Positions 34,116 to 42,722 of a stretch of 64,000 bases of DNA are shown here, one piece after another. Origin of the DNA: an uncultured Draconibacterium sp. GTDB taxonomy: Bacteria > Bacteroidota > Bacteroidia > Bacteroidales > Prolixibacteraceae. The notes below the pieces were generated by a model. The model ran no database searches. It worked only from the letters and a program-made list of their open reading frames with translations, and was not told where the DNA came from. The DNA is taken from contig NZ_CAJXTC010000015.1 in the NCBI RefSeq assembly GCF_913060805.1, positions 60,507 to 124,506 on the forward strand, in the 5' to 3' direction. Each line of letters begins with the position of its first letter. Position 1 is the stretch's first letter. The translations under genes and the position numbers were made by a program.

Positions 34116-35477
34116 TTATTCCTGAATACCACGGCGGCCACCAAGATCATCGCGGAAAGAAGTTCGAACGCAACGAAATCCGATATATGATTTTGCTGTG
34201 TCCTGATATTCAAATGTACGAGTTCCTGACTGGATGTAGTATGCAATGTCCTTCCACGATCCACCACGAACAACTTTACGTTTCATTACCGGCGGATCAT
34301 CGGGACGGGCATCGTACTGAATTTCCGGATTGTAATCGTCGATAGCATTGTAGCCCGCTTCGAAAAAAGCTGTTGACGTCCATTCGGCAACATTACCGGC
34401 CATATCGTAAACACCATAAGGATTTGGATCGAATTGCCCCACTTTCATGGCTGTTGTGGTTGTTGGACTGTCGGCAACATAATTTCCTCGTAATGGCTTA
34501 AAATTGGCCACAAAACAGCCGTCTACGTTTCGGGTATAATAACTTCCCCACGGATACATATTGTTGTGCATACCTCCGCGAGCTGCAATTTCCCATTCGC
34601 TTTCAGTTGGCAAGCGGTAATCGTGCGCCGGAGCCTCATTAAAACGATCGACAACAATTACACTCAGGTTGTTACGCCAGTTACAAAATGCTCTCGCCTG
34701 ATCCCACGTTACACCAACAACCGGATAGTCGTCGAATCCAATATGCGAAAAATATTTCATGGTAAAAGGCTCGTTGTAGGTGTAGGCAAAATCCCTTATC
34801 CAACACAAGGTGTCAGGATAAACAGGTACCGATTCGCGCATTAAAAATGAGCTTCGGTTTTCGATAGGAACCAATTCTCCATCAGAATTTACAACAGACC
34901 CCTCGTAACGCTGTGTTTCGTAATTATAAGCGTTGCTTCGTTTTGCTGCTTGTTTATAGTCTACCCAGTAATATTCGTAAACCAGCTTCCGTGCATCAAT
35001 TTCCTTCTTGTATCCAAAACGTTCATTTTCCGGAATATACAATTCATCCATCGCCATTTGATACTCCGGGTCGTCCCATTCAATTCGTTCGTCCCAGTTT
35101 ATTTTTGGCTCTTCCAACGGAGCACCGTATTTGTCTTCTGTTATCAGGAAATCGGTGTAGGTTTGCCCCAGCAATTCGCGTGCTTTTTTATCACGCACCC
35201 AGTAAACAAACTGTCGATACTCGTTATTTGTAATCTCGGTATCATCAATCCAAAATGCTTCTGTTGATATGGTTCGGCTTTGGGTTATGGGGTACAACTC
35301 GTCGTCATTCGGGCCGATGTTGTACGATCCTCTTTCAACATAAACCATCCCGAAAGGCGTTGGCTCAAACCATTTTTCACCTGTTCCCTTACCCAAAGTA
35401 AGGTACTTATTGCTTTCGTTTCTGCACGAAGCGAGAAAAAGCGTAAGTATAAACAAGTATGTAATGGTTTTTCTCAT
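34116..35477 (-). CDS. Second GldK/PorK-like T9SS lipoprotein
   Basis: The 453-residue lipoprotein has signal and lipobox LTLFLASC (C18), and an FGE-sulfatase/SUMF1-like domain: FGMVYVERGSYNIGP, DDTEITNNEYRQFV, WARGG-type region IAARGGMHNNMYPWG, and C-terminal VVRGGSWKD...GFRCVR. Long stretches are the same as in the GldK encoded at 38999-40345, for example DDTEITNNEYRQFV and PIENRSSF, so they are paralogs. GldK/PorK forms the periplasmic ring of the type IX secretion system with GldN. This copy lies after gldN but beyond a strong terminator, so it probably has its own promoter or depends on read-through. Confidence 0.85.
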   Translation of the reverse strand: MRKTITYLFILTLFLASCRNESNKYLTLGKGTGEKWFEPTPFGMVYVERGSYNIGPNDDELYPITQSRTISTEAFWIDDTEITNNEYRQFVYWVRDKKARELLGQTYTDFLITEDKYGAPLEEPKINWDERIEWDDPEYQMAMDELYIPENERFGYKKEIDARKLVYEYYWVDYKQAAKRSNAYNYETQRYEGSVVNSDGELVPIENRSSFLMRESVPVYPDTLCWIRDFAYTYNEPFTMKYFSHIGFDDYPVVGVTWDQARAFCNWRNNLSVIVVDRFNEAPAHDYRLPTESEWEIAARGGMHNNMYPWGSYYTRNVDGCFVANFKPLRGNYVADSPTTTTAMKVGQFDPNPYGVYDMAGNVAEWTSTAFFEAGYNAIDDYNPEIQYDARPDDPPVMKRKVVRGGSWKDIAYYIQSGTRTFEYQDTAKSYIGFRCVRTSFRDDLGGRRGIQE

Positions 35478-35533
35478 CAGTTAATATTCGATGCTACCTT
35501 TCTAAACGCCTTATCAATTTTAAAATTGTTTCA

Positions 35534-35567
35534 AAAAAAAGCCTTATGGCAACATAAGGCTTTTTTT
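35534..35567. terminator. Bidirectional terminator between gldN and the second gldK
   Basis: AAAAAAAGCCTTAT (35534-35547) and ATAAGGCTTTTTTT (35554-35567) form a perfect 14-bp stem with the loop GGCAAC. A/T-runs are included on both sides, so it would act on either strand. On the minus strand it ends the gldKLMN transcript. Confidence 0.85.
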
Positions 35568-35582
35568 ATGCTGGTTATCGCA

Positions 35583-36434
35583 TTAATATTCCCAAAGATC
35601 TTGCTCGTAATTGAAGATCTCGTCTTCAATTCTTTTTGATTCCAACATTGCATCTTTACCTACCAGGTAAGAACTAATGTCGCGGTTGTTGTACATGTTC
35701 GATTCTTTAACGATATAGCTGTTGAACATTCGCTTTATGAACATGTCGTCGAAAGATTGCTGACGCGCTTCGTTGTAAGGATTTTGAACCAAATTGGTTG
35801 CCAACAACGGACGTGCTTCCGGATAATAGATCCAGAATACTTTCTGACGTTGTACTTCGCCTGAAGTATCGCCATCGCGCATGTATTCGCGAATCGGGCA
35901 AATACCAAGAATCCGCACATTCAATGTAGATGTTTGTTTATCGAAATACCACTGTTCTTTAATCATGTATTGTTTGATCTCGGTTGGACGAATTTCGCCC
36001 TGAACCTGAACAGTTGTTCTTTCCCCTGTATCGAAATCGATTTTTTCCTCTGTAGTTGCCTCCGCTCCAAACCTAGCTTTTACCTGTGCATAGCTCATCG
36101 GAATTTTAAAATCGTCATCAGCTTGTGCATCATATGGTGTAAGCTGTCCCATTTCAATTCCTTTCAATAATAACGAAATCAGGTTTGAACGATCTGCTAT
36201 TGGGATCGTTGGATAATACAACGGAATATTCATCTTTTCGCGTAAGTCGATCACACGCCACAGCGTCTTTTGCCAGAAAACATCTGCCTCGCGAACCGAT
36301 ACCAACGGCATTGGTTTTTTCTCGTAAATATCGGTTTGTTTATATGCGCCATTTACGATTTGGGCATCAGCACTTTTATGCATAATACCTAACGCAAAAA
36401 CAAATATTCCTATATAAACAACTATCTTCTTCAT
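35583..36434 (-). CDS. gldN: T9SS ring protein GldN/PorN
   Basis: The 283-residue exported protein has a signal peptide (about 1-24, SADAQ) and the GldN core: FWQKTLWRVIDLREKMNIPLYYP, GQLTPYDA..DDDF and QWYFDKQTSTLNVRILGICPI. It ends with a helical tail containing DEIFNYEQDLWEY. GldN binds GldK in the periplasmic ring and contacts the GldM shaft. It follows gldM by 6 bases on the minus strand and is the last gene before a strong terminator. Confidence 0.95.
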   Translation of the reverse strand: MKKIVVYIGIFVFALGIMHKSADAQIVNGAYKQTDIYEKKPMPLVSVREADVFWQKTLWRVIDLREKMNIPLYYPTIPIADRSNLISLLLKGIEMGQLTPYDAQADDDFKIPMSYAQVKARFGAEATTEEKIDFDTGERTTVQVQGEIRPTEIKQYMIKEQWYFDKQTSTLNVRILGICPIREYMRDGDTSGEVQRQKVFWIYYPEARPLLATNLVQNPYNEARQQSFDDMFIKRMFNSYIVKESNMYNNRDISSYLVGKDAMLESKRIEDEIFNYEQDLWEY

Positions 36435-36440
36435 AACTAC

Positions 36441-38048
36441 CTATTTTATTTTGAATGATATTGGGTCGAGATCCCTTGTTGTTCCATCATCTCCAACAGC
36501 CTTAATATCTCCTATATAAACTATACTATTTACATTTACATTCCGTAGAGCATTTTTTTGCTCGGTCGTAAAACGATTTGAATTTGACGGATAGCGGTTG
36601 GTGTATCCTCCGCTTGTTGTTTCCATGGTAAACTGAGTTACTTTGTAACCAAATTCAAAATCAAAATCTTCAAGAACTGCTAAAATACCATCCTGAATTT
36701 GTAAAACCTCTTTACGAATATCGCCTCCCGATATTCCGTTAACTTGCGCTACCGGATCGGGAACACGTTTCACACGCCAATCAGTTGTACCAATCAAACG
36801 TCGGCTTCCGTTAATTGTTGCGTAAACACTTACTTTAGTATTACGCCCCATTTCATCTAAGTCGGTTGGTACAATCATATAGGCATCGCCTTCTTTTGTA
36901 ACCCTACCATTGGTCATTTGAACTTCCAGATCCTCATTCGGAATAGCTCCTCCACCCACATCAAACGGGTTTTTCAGACCTTTGTAGAACACGTTCATTT
37001 TTGTAGCCGACATGGTTACTGTTGGCTCCGACACCTGATATTCCTGCTCAAAAGGATAACTCTTTATAATTCCACCCGGCGTTTTGTATTTTATTAAACC
37101 GCTCCAGGTAAATTTACCGGCCTGGCTTGTATTTCCTATAAATGTTGCCTTGCCATCTTCCACGTCAACCTCTTTACCATTGATCAGGATAACAGGTTGC
37201 TGCGTAGTATCTTCTGCAGCGAGGAAAACTTCAGCTTTATATTCATCGCCCATCAAAACTACATTTGAATTGGCGATAACGCGGGCTCCCAAACGGTTAA
37301 ATTTGAATGAGCCTTCGTCAATTTCGGCATACAAATATTTTGCTACAGAAGCTTCAGAGTTTTTAACATCTATCTGAATCTTAGATAGCAAAGTCATTAC
37401 CGCAATTAAAGGTTTGTCTTCAAAGTGCTCCGATTCCCACGATTTATAATTTCCTTCTGCTTTCGATCCACGTTCAGGATCTGAAGTTCTAAGCTCGCTT
37501 AAAATTGTTTGGCGAAGGTCTTCGTCATCCTCATTGATCAATGTAGAAAGGAACTCGCGGTATTCAGCAACTTTATTTTTAAGATCAGTAGCTCTTTTCT
37601 GGGTAATCATCAATTCCGAAGGTCCGTTAAGGTCATCCTTCTTAACTACCTCCACAACCGAACCATCAACTTTAGTATGATAGTAACCCTCTTCATACAT
37701 CGGGTTATCTTCATTAACCGGTTTCTCGCCGGAGTAAGCAACAACTTCGTCTTTTAACTCCGAAACGTAGGTGATCATTTCCTCCGACTTATTCTTCAGT
37801 TGATCGGCTTTATCTTTCCATTCCTGTACTTTAGTTGGATTTTCGATATAAGCTTGCTCAAACGATGAATAAATCTGCGCATTCTGCATGTCCACTGCCT
37901 CGAGCGTTTGCAGCAGACTACTGTCTACCACGCGAAACGCTTCAAGTACCTCAGCCGCAACGTTAAGTGCTAACATTGCGGTGAGTACAATGTACATCAT
38001 GTTTATCATTTTTTGCCTCGGTGTTTCCGGACAATTCTTTGCACCCAT
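36441..38048 (-). CDS. gldM: T9SS motor shaft protein GldM/PorM
   Basis: The 535-residue protein begins MGAKNCPETPRQKMINMMYIVLTAMLALNV, with the single membrane helix at about 15-34 that inserts in the GldL ring. A helical D1 domain (about 40-220) and immunoglobulin-like D2-D4 domains (about 225-535) span the periplasm to reach the GldK/GldN ring. It couples the proton-driven motor to secretion. It lies 11 bases after gldL and 6 bases before gldN. Confidence 0.96.
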   Translation of the reverse strand: MGAKNCPETPRQKMINMMYIVLTAMLALNVAAEVLEAFRVVDSSLLQTLEAVDMQNAQIYSSFEQAYIENPTKVQEWKDKADQLKNKSEEMITYVSELKDEVVAYSGEKPVNEDNPMYEEGYYHTKVDGSVVEVVKKDDLNGPSELMITQKRATDLKNKVAEYREFLSTLINEDDEDLRQTILSELRTSDPERGSKAEGNYKSWESEHFEDKPLIAVMTLLSKIQIDVKNSEASVAKYLYAEIDEGSFKFNRLGARVIANSNVVLMGDEYKAEVFLAAEDTTQQPVILINGKEVDVEDGKATFIGNTSQAGKFTWSGLIKYKTPGGIIKSYPFEQEYQVSEPTVTMSATKMNVFYKGLKNPFDVGGGAIPNEDLEVQMTNGRVTKEGDAYMIVPTDLDEMGRNTKVSVYATINGSRRLIGTTDWRVKRVPDPVAQVNGISGGDIRKEVLQIQDGILAVLEDFDFEFGYKVTQFTMETTSGGYTNRYPSNSNRFTTEQKNALRNVNVNSIVYIGDIKAVGDDGTTRDLDPISFKIK

Positions 38049-38059
38049 ACGCTAGGACT

Positions 38060-38968
38060 TTACTTTTTATAGCTCATTGCACCCAACATGTTGCCATAAA
38101 TAGTATTTAAGGCTTCAAGGTTTTTGTTGAGTGATTCAGCATTTTCTTTATACTTTTTCAATTCATCAACCGAAGAGTTAAGGATACTATTCATTTCAGC
38201 CAGATCCTGATTAAATTTCTGGTTGGCTTTGAATTGATCCTGAGTATCTTTCAGCTGGTTTTCGAAATTGCTGTTAAGGCTATCTAAATTTTTATTGAGT
38301 CTTTCCAGGTTACCCGAATATTGTTTTGAACTGCTTCCAATATTCTCCAATTCACCCGATATAACATCTGATGATTTTTGGTAAACGGCAGAAAGATTTT
38401 TTCCGGTTTCAGTAAGTTGAGTGGCTGCAACAGAATATGAATCGAGTAAGGTATTCACCGAACTGTTGATCGATTCGTTTGCCTTGTTATTGATTTGGGC
38501 GAACGAATTCATCGATTCCGAAGCTGATCCCAGGTTTTTAACGTACATATCGGTGGCAAGTGTTGCCGAAGATATATCGCTGATTCCTTTGGCAGTGTTG
38601 CTCAACTCTGACAAACCTTTTCCAACGCGGTCCATTAATTCCGGTGTAAGCTCTGAGCTTCCGAAAAGTGTTTCCAGACCATTGCTTTTGTTACTGGTCC
38701 TCAACTCTTTCACTTCTTCAAGCTCATAGTCTTCATTTAACTCCGGATAAACCTTTTCCCATTCCGGAATGTTGGCAGGCGGTTCAAATGCTGAGAGGAA
38801 AAAGATGAATGCCTCAGTAAGCAATCCTACAGTTAATAACTCGCTGGAACCTTTCCAGTGTTCAAGTTTGAACAAGGCACCAACCATCACGACGGCTGCT
38901 CCCCATCCATAAACAAAACCCATGAATGTTTTCCAGCGCTTAGTTTTAAAAAGTTCTCCCAGATTCAT
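38060..38968 (-). CDS. gldL: T9SS motor protein GldL/PorL
   Basis: The 302-residue protein has two N-terminal membrane helices (about 14-34 and 43-62). The second carries a buried glutamate (E52 in LLTEAFIFF), the residue type needed for proton-driven rotation. A long cytoplasmic part is predicted coiled coil (about 100-300; repeated Ser, Asn, Leu and Lys heptads). GldL forms a pentamer around the GldM helices. It follows gldK by 30 bases in the operon. Confidence 0.95.
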   Translation of the reverse strand: MNLGELFKTKRWKTFMGFVYGWGAAVVMVGALFKLEHWKGSSELLTVGLLTEAFIFFLSAFEPPANIPEWEKVYPELNEDYELEEVKELRTSNKSNGLETLFGSSELTPELMDRVGKGLSELSNTAKGISDISSATLATDMYVKNLGSASESMNSFAQINNKANESINSSVNTLLDSYSVAATQLTETGKNLSAVYQKSSDVISGELENIGSSSKQYSGNLERLNKNLDSLNSNFENQLKDTQDQFKANQKFNQDLAEMNSILNSSVDELKKYKENAESLNKNLEALNTIYGNMLGAMSYKK

Positions 38969-38998
38969 ATCGTTTGGTATAAAGTTATGATTTAAGTA

Positions 38999-40345
38999 CT
39001 AAAATTCTTCGCCAAATGTAGAGCGAACGCATCGGAAACCAACGTAAGATTTAGTCGTATCCTGATATTCATAGTTTCGTGTAGAAACCTGCACAAATTG
39101 TGCGATATCTTTCCACGATCCTCCTCTAATCACTTTTCGTTTCATAACAGCAGGATCATCCTTACGGGCATTGTATGTAAAAGTTGGGTTTAAATCGCTA
39201 AAATAATTGTAACCGGCTTCGTCGTATGCAGTGCTTGTCCACTCTGCTACGTTACCGGCCATATCGTATAATCCGTATTCGTTCGGATCGTAACTTCCTA
39301 CTTTTATGGTTGCTATCGAACCATCTTCTACATAATTACCACGTAGCGGCTTAAAGTTGGCTAAAAATACACCATCCTCATCGCGGGTATAATAACCTCC
39401 CCAAGGGTACATCGAGAAATCTTTACCACCACGGGCGGCATATTCCCACTCAACTTCGGTTGGTAAACGATAAGCCATTAATGTTGGCTCTCCTCTTTCC
39501 GACAGGTAATCCGATTGGATTTTTGTACGCCAGTTACAGAATGCATTTACCTGTTTCCAGGTAACACCTACAACCGGATATTCGTCAAATCCGGGATGCC
39601 AGAAATAACGGGTTGCCAATGGTTCGTTATATGAATAGGTGAAATCTCTGATCCAGCAAAGGGTATCAGGATAAACATGCACCTGATCGCGCATCATAAA
39701 TGAAGAGCGGTTCTCGATTGGAACAAGATCGCCTTCAACGTTATACACATTACCTTCGTAACGTTGTGTTTCGTAGTTGAAACTGTTACTTCTTTTGGCT
39801 GCCTGATTCAGGTCAACCCACCAATATTCATAAACCAGCTTACGGGTATCGATTTCCTTTTTGCCAAAGAAACGTTCGTTTTCGGGTAAGTAAAGATCTT
39901 CCATGGCCATTTGCATATCAGGATCTTCCCAGTCAATCTTTTCTCTCCAATTGATCTGTGGAGGATCGATGATATTTCCGTTCCTGTCTTCAGTTATCAT
40001 AAATTCAGGATACTGGTCGCCTAACATTCGGCGTGCCATCGATTCTTTTACCCATTCAACAAACTGGCGATATTCGTTATTTGTAATTTCGGTGTCGTCC
40101 ATCCAGAATGGTTCTTGCGAAACCGTTTTTGTTGGAACACCTGCCCTACTTGCGTCCTCATCGCTGGGCCCGATATTGAAACTCCCTCTACGAACGTAAA
40201 CCATTCCCAGGGGCTGTGTTTCTTTAAATCGCTGCCTTCTTTCTACTCCTGTAAGCTCTCCGTTTCCTCCCCCGCCACCACCAAAGCAGCCGGCAAAACT
40301 AAGTGCAATCAAGAATAAGGTTGCAATAGAAAGTAGTTTTTTCAT
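38999..40345 (-). CDS. gldK: T9SS ring lipoprotein GldK/PorK
   Basis: The 448-residue lipoprotein has a signal and lipobox LSFAGC (C20), followed by a glycine stretch (GGGGGG). It carries an FGE-sulfatase-like domain: LGMVYVRRGSFNIGP, DDTEITNNEYRQFVEWV, YAARGGKDFSMYPWGGYYT, VIRGGSWKD and GFRCVR. It anchors the T9SS periplasmic ring to the outer membrane. It is the first of the tightly spaced gldK-L-M-N genes and lies 111 bases after the PorP-like gene. A close paralog follows gldN. Confidence 0.94.
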   Translation of the reverse strand: MKKLLSIATLFLIALSFAGCFGGGGGGNGELTGVERRQRFKETQPLGMVYVRRGSFNIGPSDEDASRAGVPTKTVSQEPFWMDDTEITNNEYRQFVEWVKESMARRMLGDQYPEFMITEDRNGNIIDPPQINWREKIDWEDPDMQMAMEDLYLPENERFFGKKEIDTRKLVYEYWWVDLNQAAKRSNSFNYETQRYEGNVYNVEGDLVPIENRSSFMMRDQVHVYPDTLCWIRDFTYSYNEPLATRYFWHPGFDEYPVVGVTWKQVNAFCNWRTKIQSDYLSERGEPTLMAYRLPTEVEWEYAARGGKDFSMYPWGGYYTRDEDGVFLANFKPLRGNYVEDGSIATIKVGSYDPNEYGLYDMAGNVAEWTSTAYDEAGYNYFSDLNPTFTYNARKDDPAVMKRKVIRGGSWKDIAQFVQVSTRNYEYQDTTKSYVGFRCVRSTFGEEF

Positions 40346-40456
40346 AATGTGTCTTTTATACTTTACGAGCTCTGATTAGTCGTTAAAAATAAGTAGAAAC
40401 AATGAAATAATAAAATATTAAATTCTGTTCCTTTTCTTATTTACATTAAACATATT

Positions 40457-41401
40457 TTACAAAAATCTAATACTCTTGTATTTTTGGTTACGATTTCTCT
40501 CTAAATCAAGCGAATAACTTACAAAAAATTCATTCGAGGCAAAACCGTTACTTTTTATTGTCGATGTTACCAAATCGAACGAATAACCTATTCGCATCCC
40601 ATTAAATAGTTCCATTCCCATAAGTAGGGCTACCGCGTCCTGCACTCTGTAGGAGATTCCTCCCCAGAATTTATCGTTATAAACCACGTTTGCATTCAAA
40701 TCCATTTGCCACGAAGCCAAATCCGATTTCAGCAAGAACGATGGCCGCACCTCAAATAACGGATCGGATAACTTAATATTGTATCCACCAGTTAAATAAT
40801 AGTGCCGGGTAAGAAAATCAACCGCTACATCGTCGTACTTTACTTCTCCCTGGTTAAGGTGCGTAACCGAAAATCCGGCGTAATATTTATTTGTATACAA
40901 GTATGCACCAAAACCTACATCGAAGGTAATCTGGCTCGACTCTTCATTTGGCACCGAAGGGTCTGATTCGGGCTGTGTATACATATCTCCTTGTGGCACG
41001 TCCCATTCCGGATTAATATTAAAATTATAAATTCCGGGCGAGATTCCAAGTCCCAGCGTTCCTAATGCGGTTGTTACTTTATATGAATAATTAAAATTCA
41101 CCCAGGTATTCTGGAAAAATCCCCATTCATCGCTAATTACATTCACTCCTACTCCTCCGGGAGAACCAAAAGCATTAATTGCTGCATCAACGCTAAAAAC
41201 CAGTGTTTTCGGGGCTCCGTCGAAACCTGCCCACTGATAACGATTTAACAAAATGCCGTTAATTGCGTTTTCAGCACCTGCATAACCCGGGTTTACACCT
41301 AACTTATAAAACATATTGTTGGTGTACTGAGGATCCTGCTGACCGTACGTAACTAGTGTAACCGACATTATAATAAATAAAAAAGATACAGCCTTCTTCA
41401 T
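40457..41401 (-). CDS. T9SS membrane protein PorP/SprF
   Basis: With the start at 41401 the protein has 314 residues beginning MKKAVSFLFIIMSVTLVTYGQQ, a signal peptide. The frame is open to 41455 but the extra part is not signal-like. The core QDPQYTNNMFYKLGVNPGYAGA and NRYQWAGFDGAPKT is typical of PorP/SprF outer-membrane beta-barrels, and the chain ends in a barrel strand (FVSYSLDLERN). PorP proteins help exported substrates cross or attach at the outer membrane. Its place before gldKLMN matches the porPKLMN order known in Porphyromonas. Confidence 0.92.
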   Translation of the reverse strand: MKKAVSFLFIIMSVTLVTYGQQDPQYTNNMFYKLGVNPGYAGAENAINGILLNRYQWAGFDGAPKTLVFSVDAAINAFGSPGGVGVNVISDEWGFFQNTWVNFNYSYKVTTALGTLGLGISPGIYNFNINPEWDVPQGDMYTQPESDPSVPNEESSQITFDVGFGAYLYTNKYYAGFSVTHLNQGEVKYDDVAVDFLTRHYYLTGGYNIKLSDPLFEVRPSFLLKSDLASWQMDLNANVVYNDKFWGGISYRVQDAVALLMGMELFNGMRIGYSFDLVTSTIKSNGFASNEFFVSYSLDLERNRNQKYKSIRFL

Positions 41402-41518
41402 ACTTCTCTTTTCATAGGGCAATTTAGCCTTTTCTCTGCTGCGGCAAAGAAACAAATTTTAGTTGTTTGTAACAATCAACTGTTAACAAGGTATGCAAAG
41501 AACGGTTATTAAGAGGTA

Positions 41519-42670
41519 TTATTTTACTATTTCGTCGGTTTTTTGAACATATTTCAACCAAAGCTCTGGAATTTCATTCCCGCTGGCCACTTCGTAATCT
41601 TTTTCTGAACAGGCAAAATATTTGGTTTGGTTGTTTATTGCCTGCACCTGCACCCACCATTGCCCGGTATTGTCGTTTTTGTAAAATACAAGTGGAGCTG
41701 AAAGTTCAGGTATTTCCACACTGAAAACAGAGAATCCATCTCCTTGCTCCGGTTTCCGCTTGTCTCTGATAAGGTAGCCCTGTACAAAATACCAAACCAG
41801 TTGTGCTGCCAGATTCAATGACAATTCTGTTGGCGCTTCTCCGATGTTTAACCCAAACAAACCAAACACTTTCATTCGATTACTTGCTCCGGTATATTTC
41901 ATTAGCTGGCAGGCTTCGTCGGCATATAAACCATTCGGAAGATTCAGACTGTTTGGCGCTTCCGAGGACTTGAACGCAGCCATATCGAAAGTCAAAAAGT
42001 CGCTGTTTCGAAGGACTGGCTCGGCATCGCTGATATTATCACGTAATTTTCCCAAACGTAGGTGCGCGCCAATTCCTTTGGTTTTCTCGAAATAAATATC
42101 GGGTACATAATGACTTTGATACGCCAGCAAATTAAACTGAAAAAGATCGGGCAAGGCCTTAAAAACCTGGGACAGATAATTTGTTGAACTTAGCGATTCA
42201 ACACCTTTTTTCACATCTAAAAAGGCATCGATGGCACTAAACGAAAAAAACGGATTCGACCGGAAAGCCTGGCAAATGCCGTAACTGTAATCCTGGCTTC
42301 CACCAAAAACGATGGTAACAATATCCAGTTCGCTCAAATAATCCACCACATCGCGCAGTGCCAGGTAATTTCCTTTGTGGCTTGTTGATGCCTTCAGGTT
42401 TCCAAGATCGATGATGTTGAGTTTCCCAACACCGGCCAAACCATAAAATGCCTTACGCAATTTATCGGGTGTCGCTGTTCGTTTAAAATCATCGTGCTCG
42501 CTGTTAAACGGAACGCCAACAATCGCCAGTTCAATATTTCTCAACCGACCTTCCTGTAATTTTACGGTATTCTTTTCAATGGTAGCACCCATCGAATATT
42601 TCCAGGCAAAAGGCACATCGTCGACATACTGCGAAAAATCAACCGCATCGAAGTAGGGAAACAAATTCAT
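41519..42670 (-). CDS. Arginase-fold protein with degenerate metal site (formimidoylglutamase-like)
   Basis: The 383-residue cytoplasmic protein follows the ureohydrolase layout, but the manganese ligands are mostly lost. The GGDH motif is GGSQD (about 128-132), the DAHxD motif is DAFLD (about 153-157) and the SxDxDxxDP motif is TFDMAAFKSSEAP (about 229-241). Only the first Asp of the latter two motifs is clear. It is therefore probably not an active hydrolase. The gene lies between topA and the T9SS genes, an arrangement I recall from other Bacteroidota, where it is labelled formimidoylglutamase. Conservation of an inactive fold next to T9SS would suggest a structural or regulatory role. Confidence 0.8.
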   Translation of the reverse strand: MNLFPYFDAVDFSQYVDDVPFAWKYSMGATIEKNTVKLQEGRLRNIELAIVGVPFNSEHDDFKRTATPDKLRKAFYGLAGVGKLNIIDLGNLKASTSHKGNYLALRDVVDYLSELDIVTIVFGGSQDYSYGICQAFRSNPFFSFSAIDAFLDVKKGVESLSSTNYLSQVFKALPDLFQFNLLAYQSHYVPDIYFEKTKGIGAHLRLGKLRDNISDAEPVLRNSDFLTFDMAAFKSSEAPNSLNLPNGLYADEACQLMKYTGASNRMKVFGLFGLNIGEAPTELSLNLAAQLVWYFVQGYLIRDKRKPEQGDGFSVFSVEIPELSAPLVFYKNDNTGQWWVQVQAINNQTKYFACSEKDYEVASGNEIPELWLKYVQKTDEIVK

Positions 42671-42722
42671 TTTTTTGCTTTTAAAAATAAAGGCAAATGA
42701 TCAATTCACCTGCCTTTATTCT

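Noticed and set aside
41402..41455. Longer N-terminus for the PorP protein
   Set aside because: The extra 18 codons precede a normal signal peptide that starts at 41401, and they are not signal-like.
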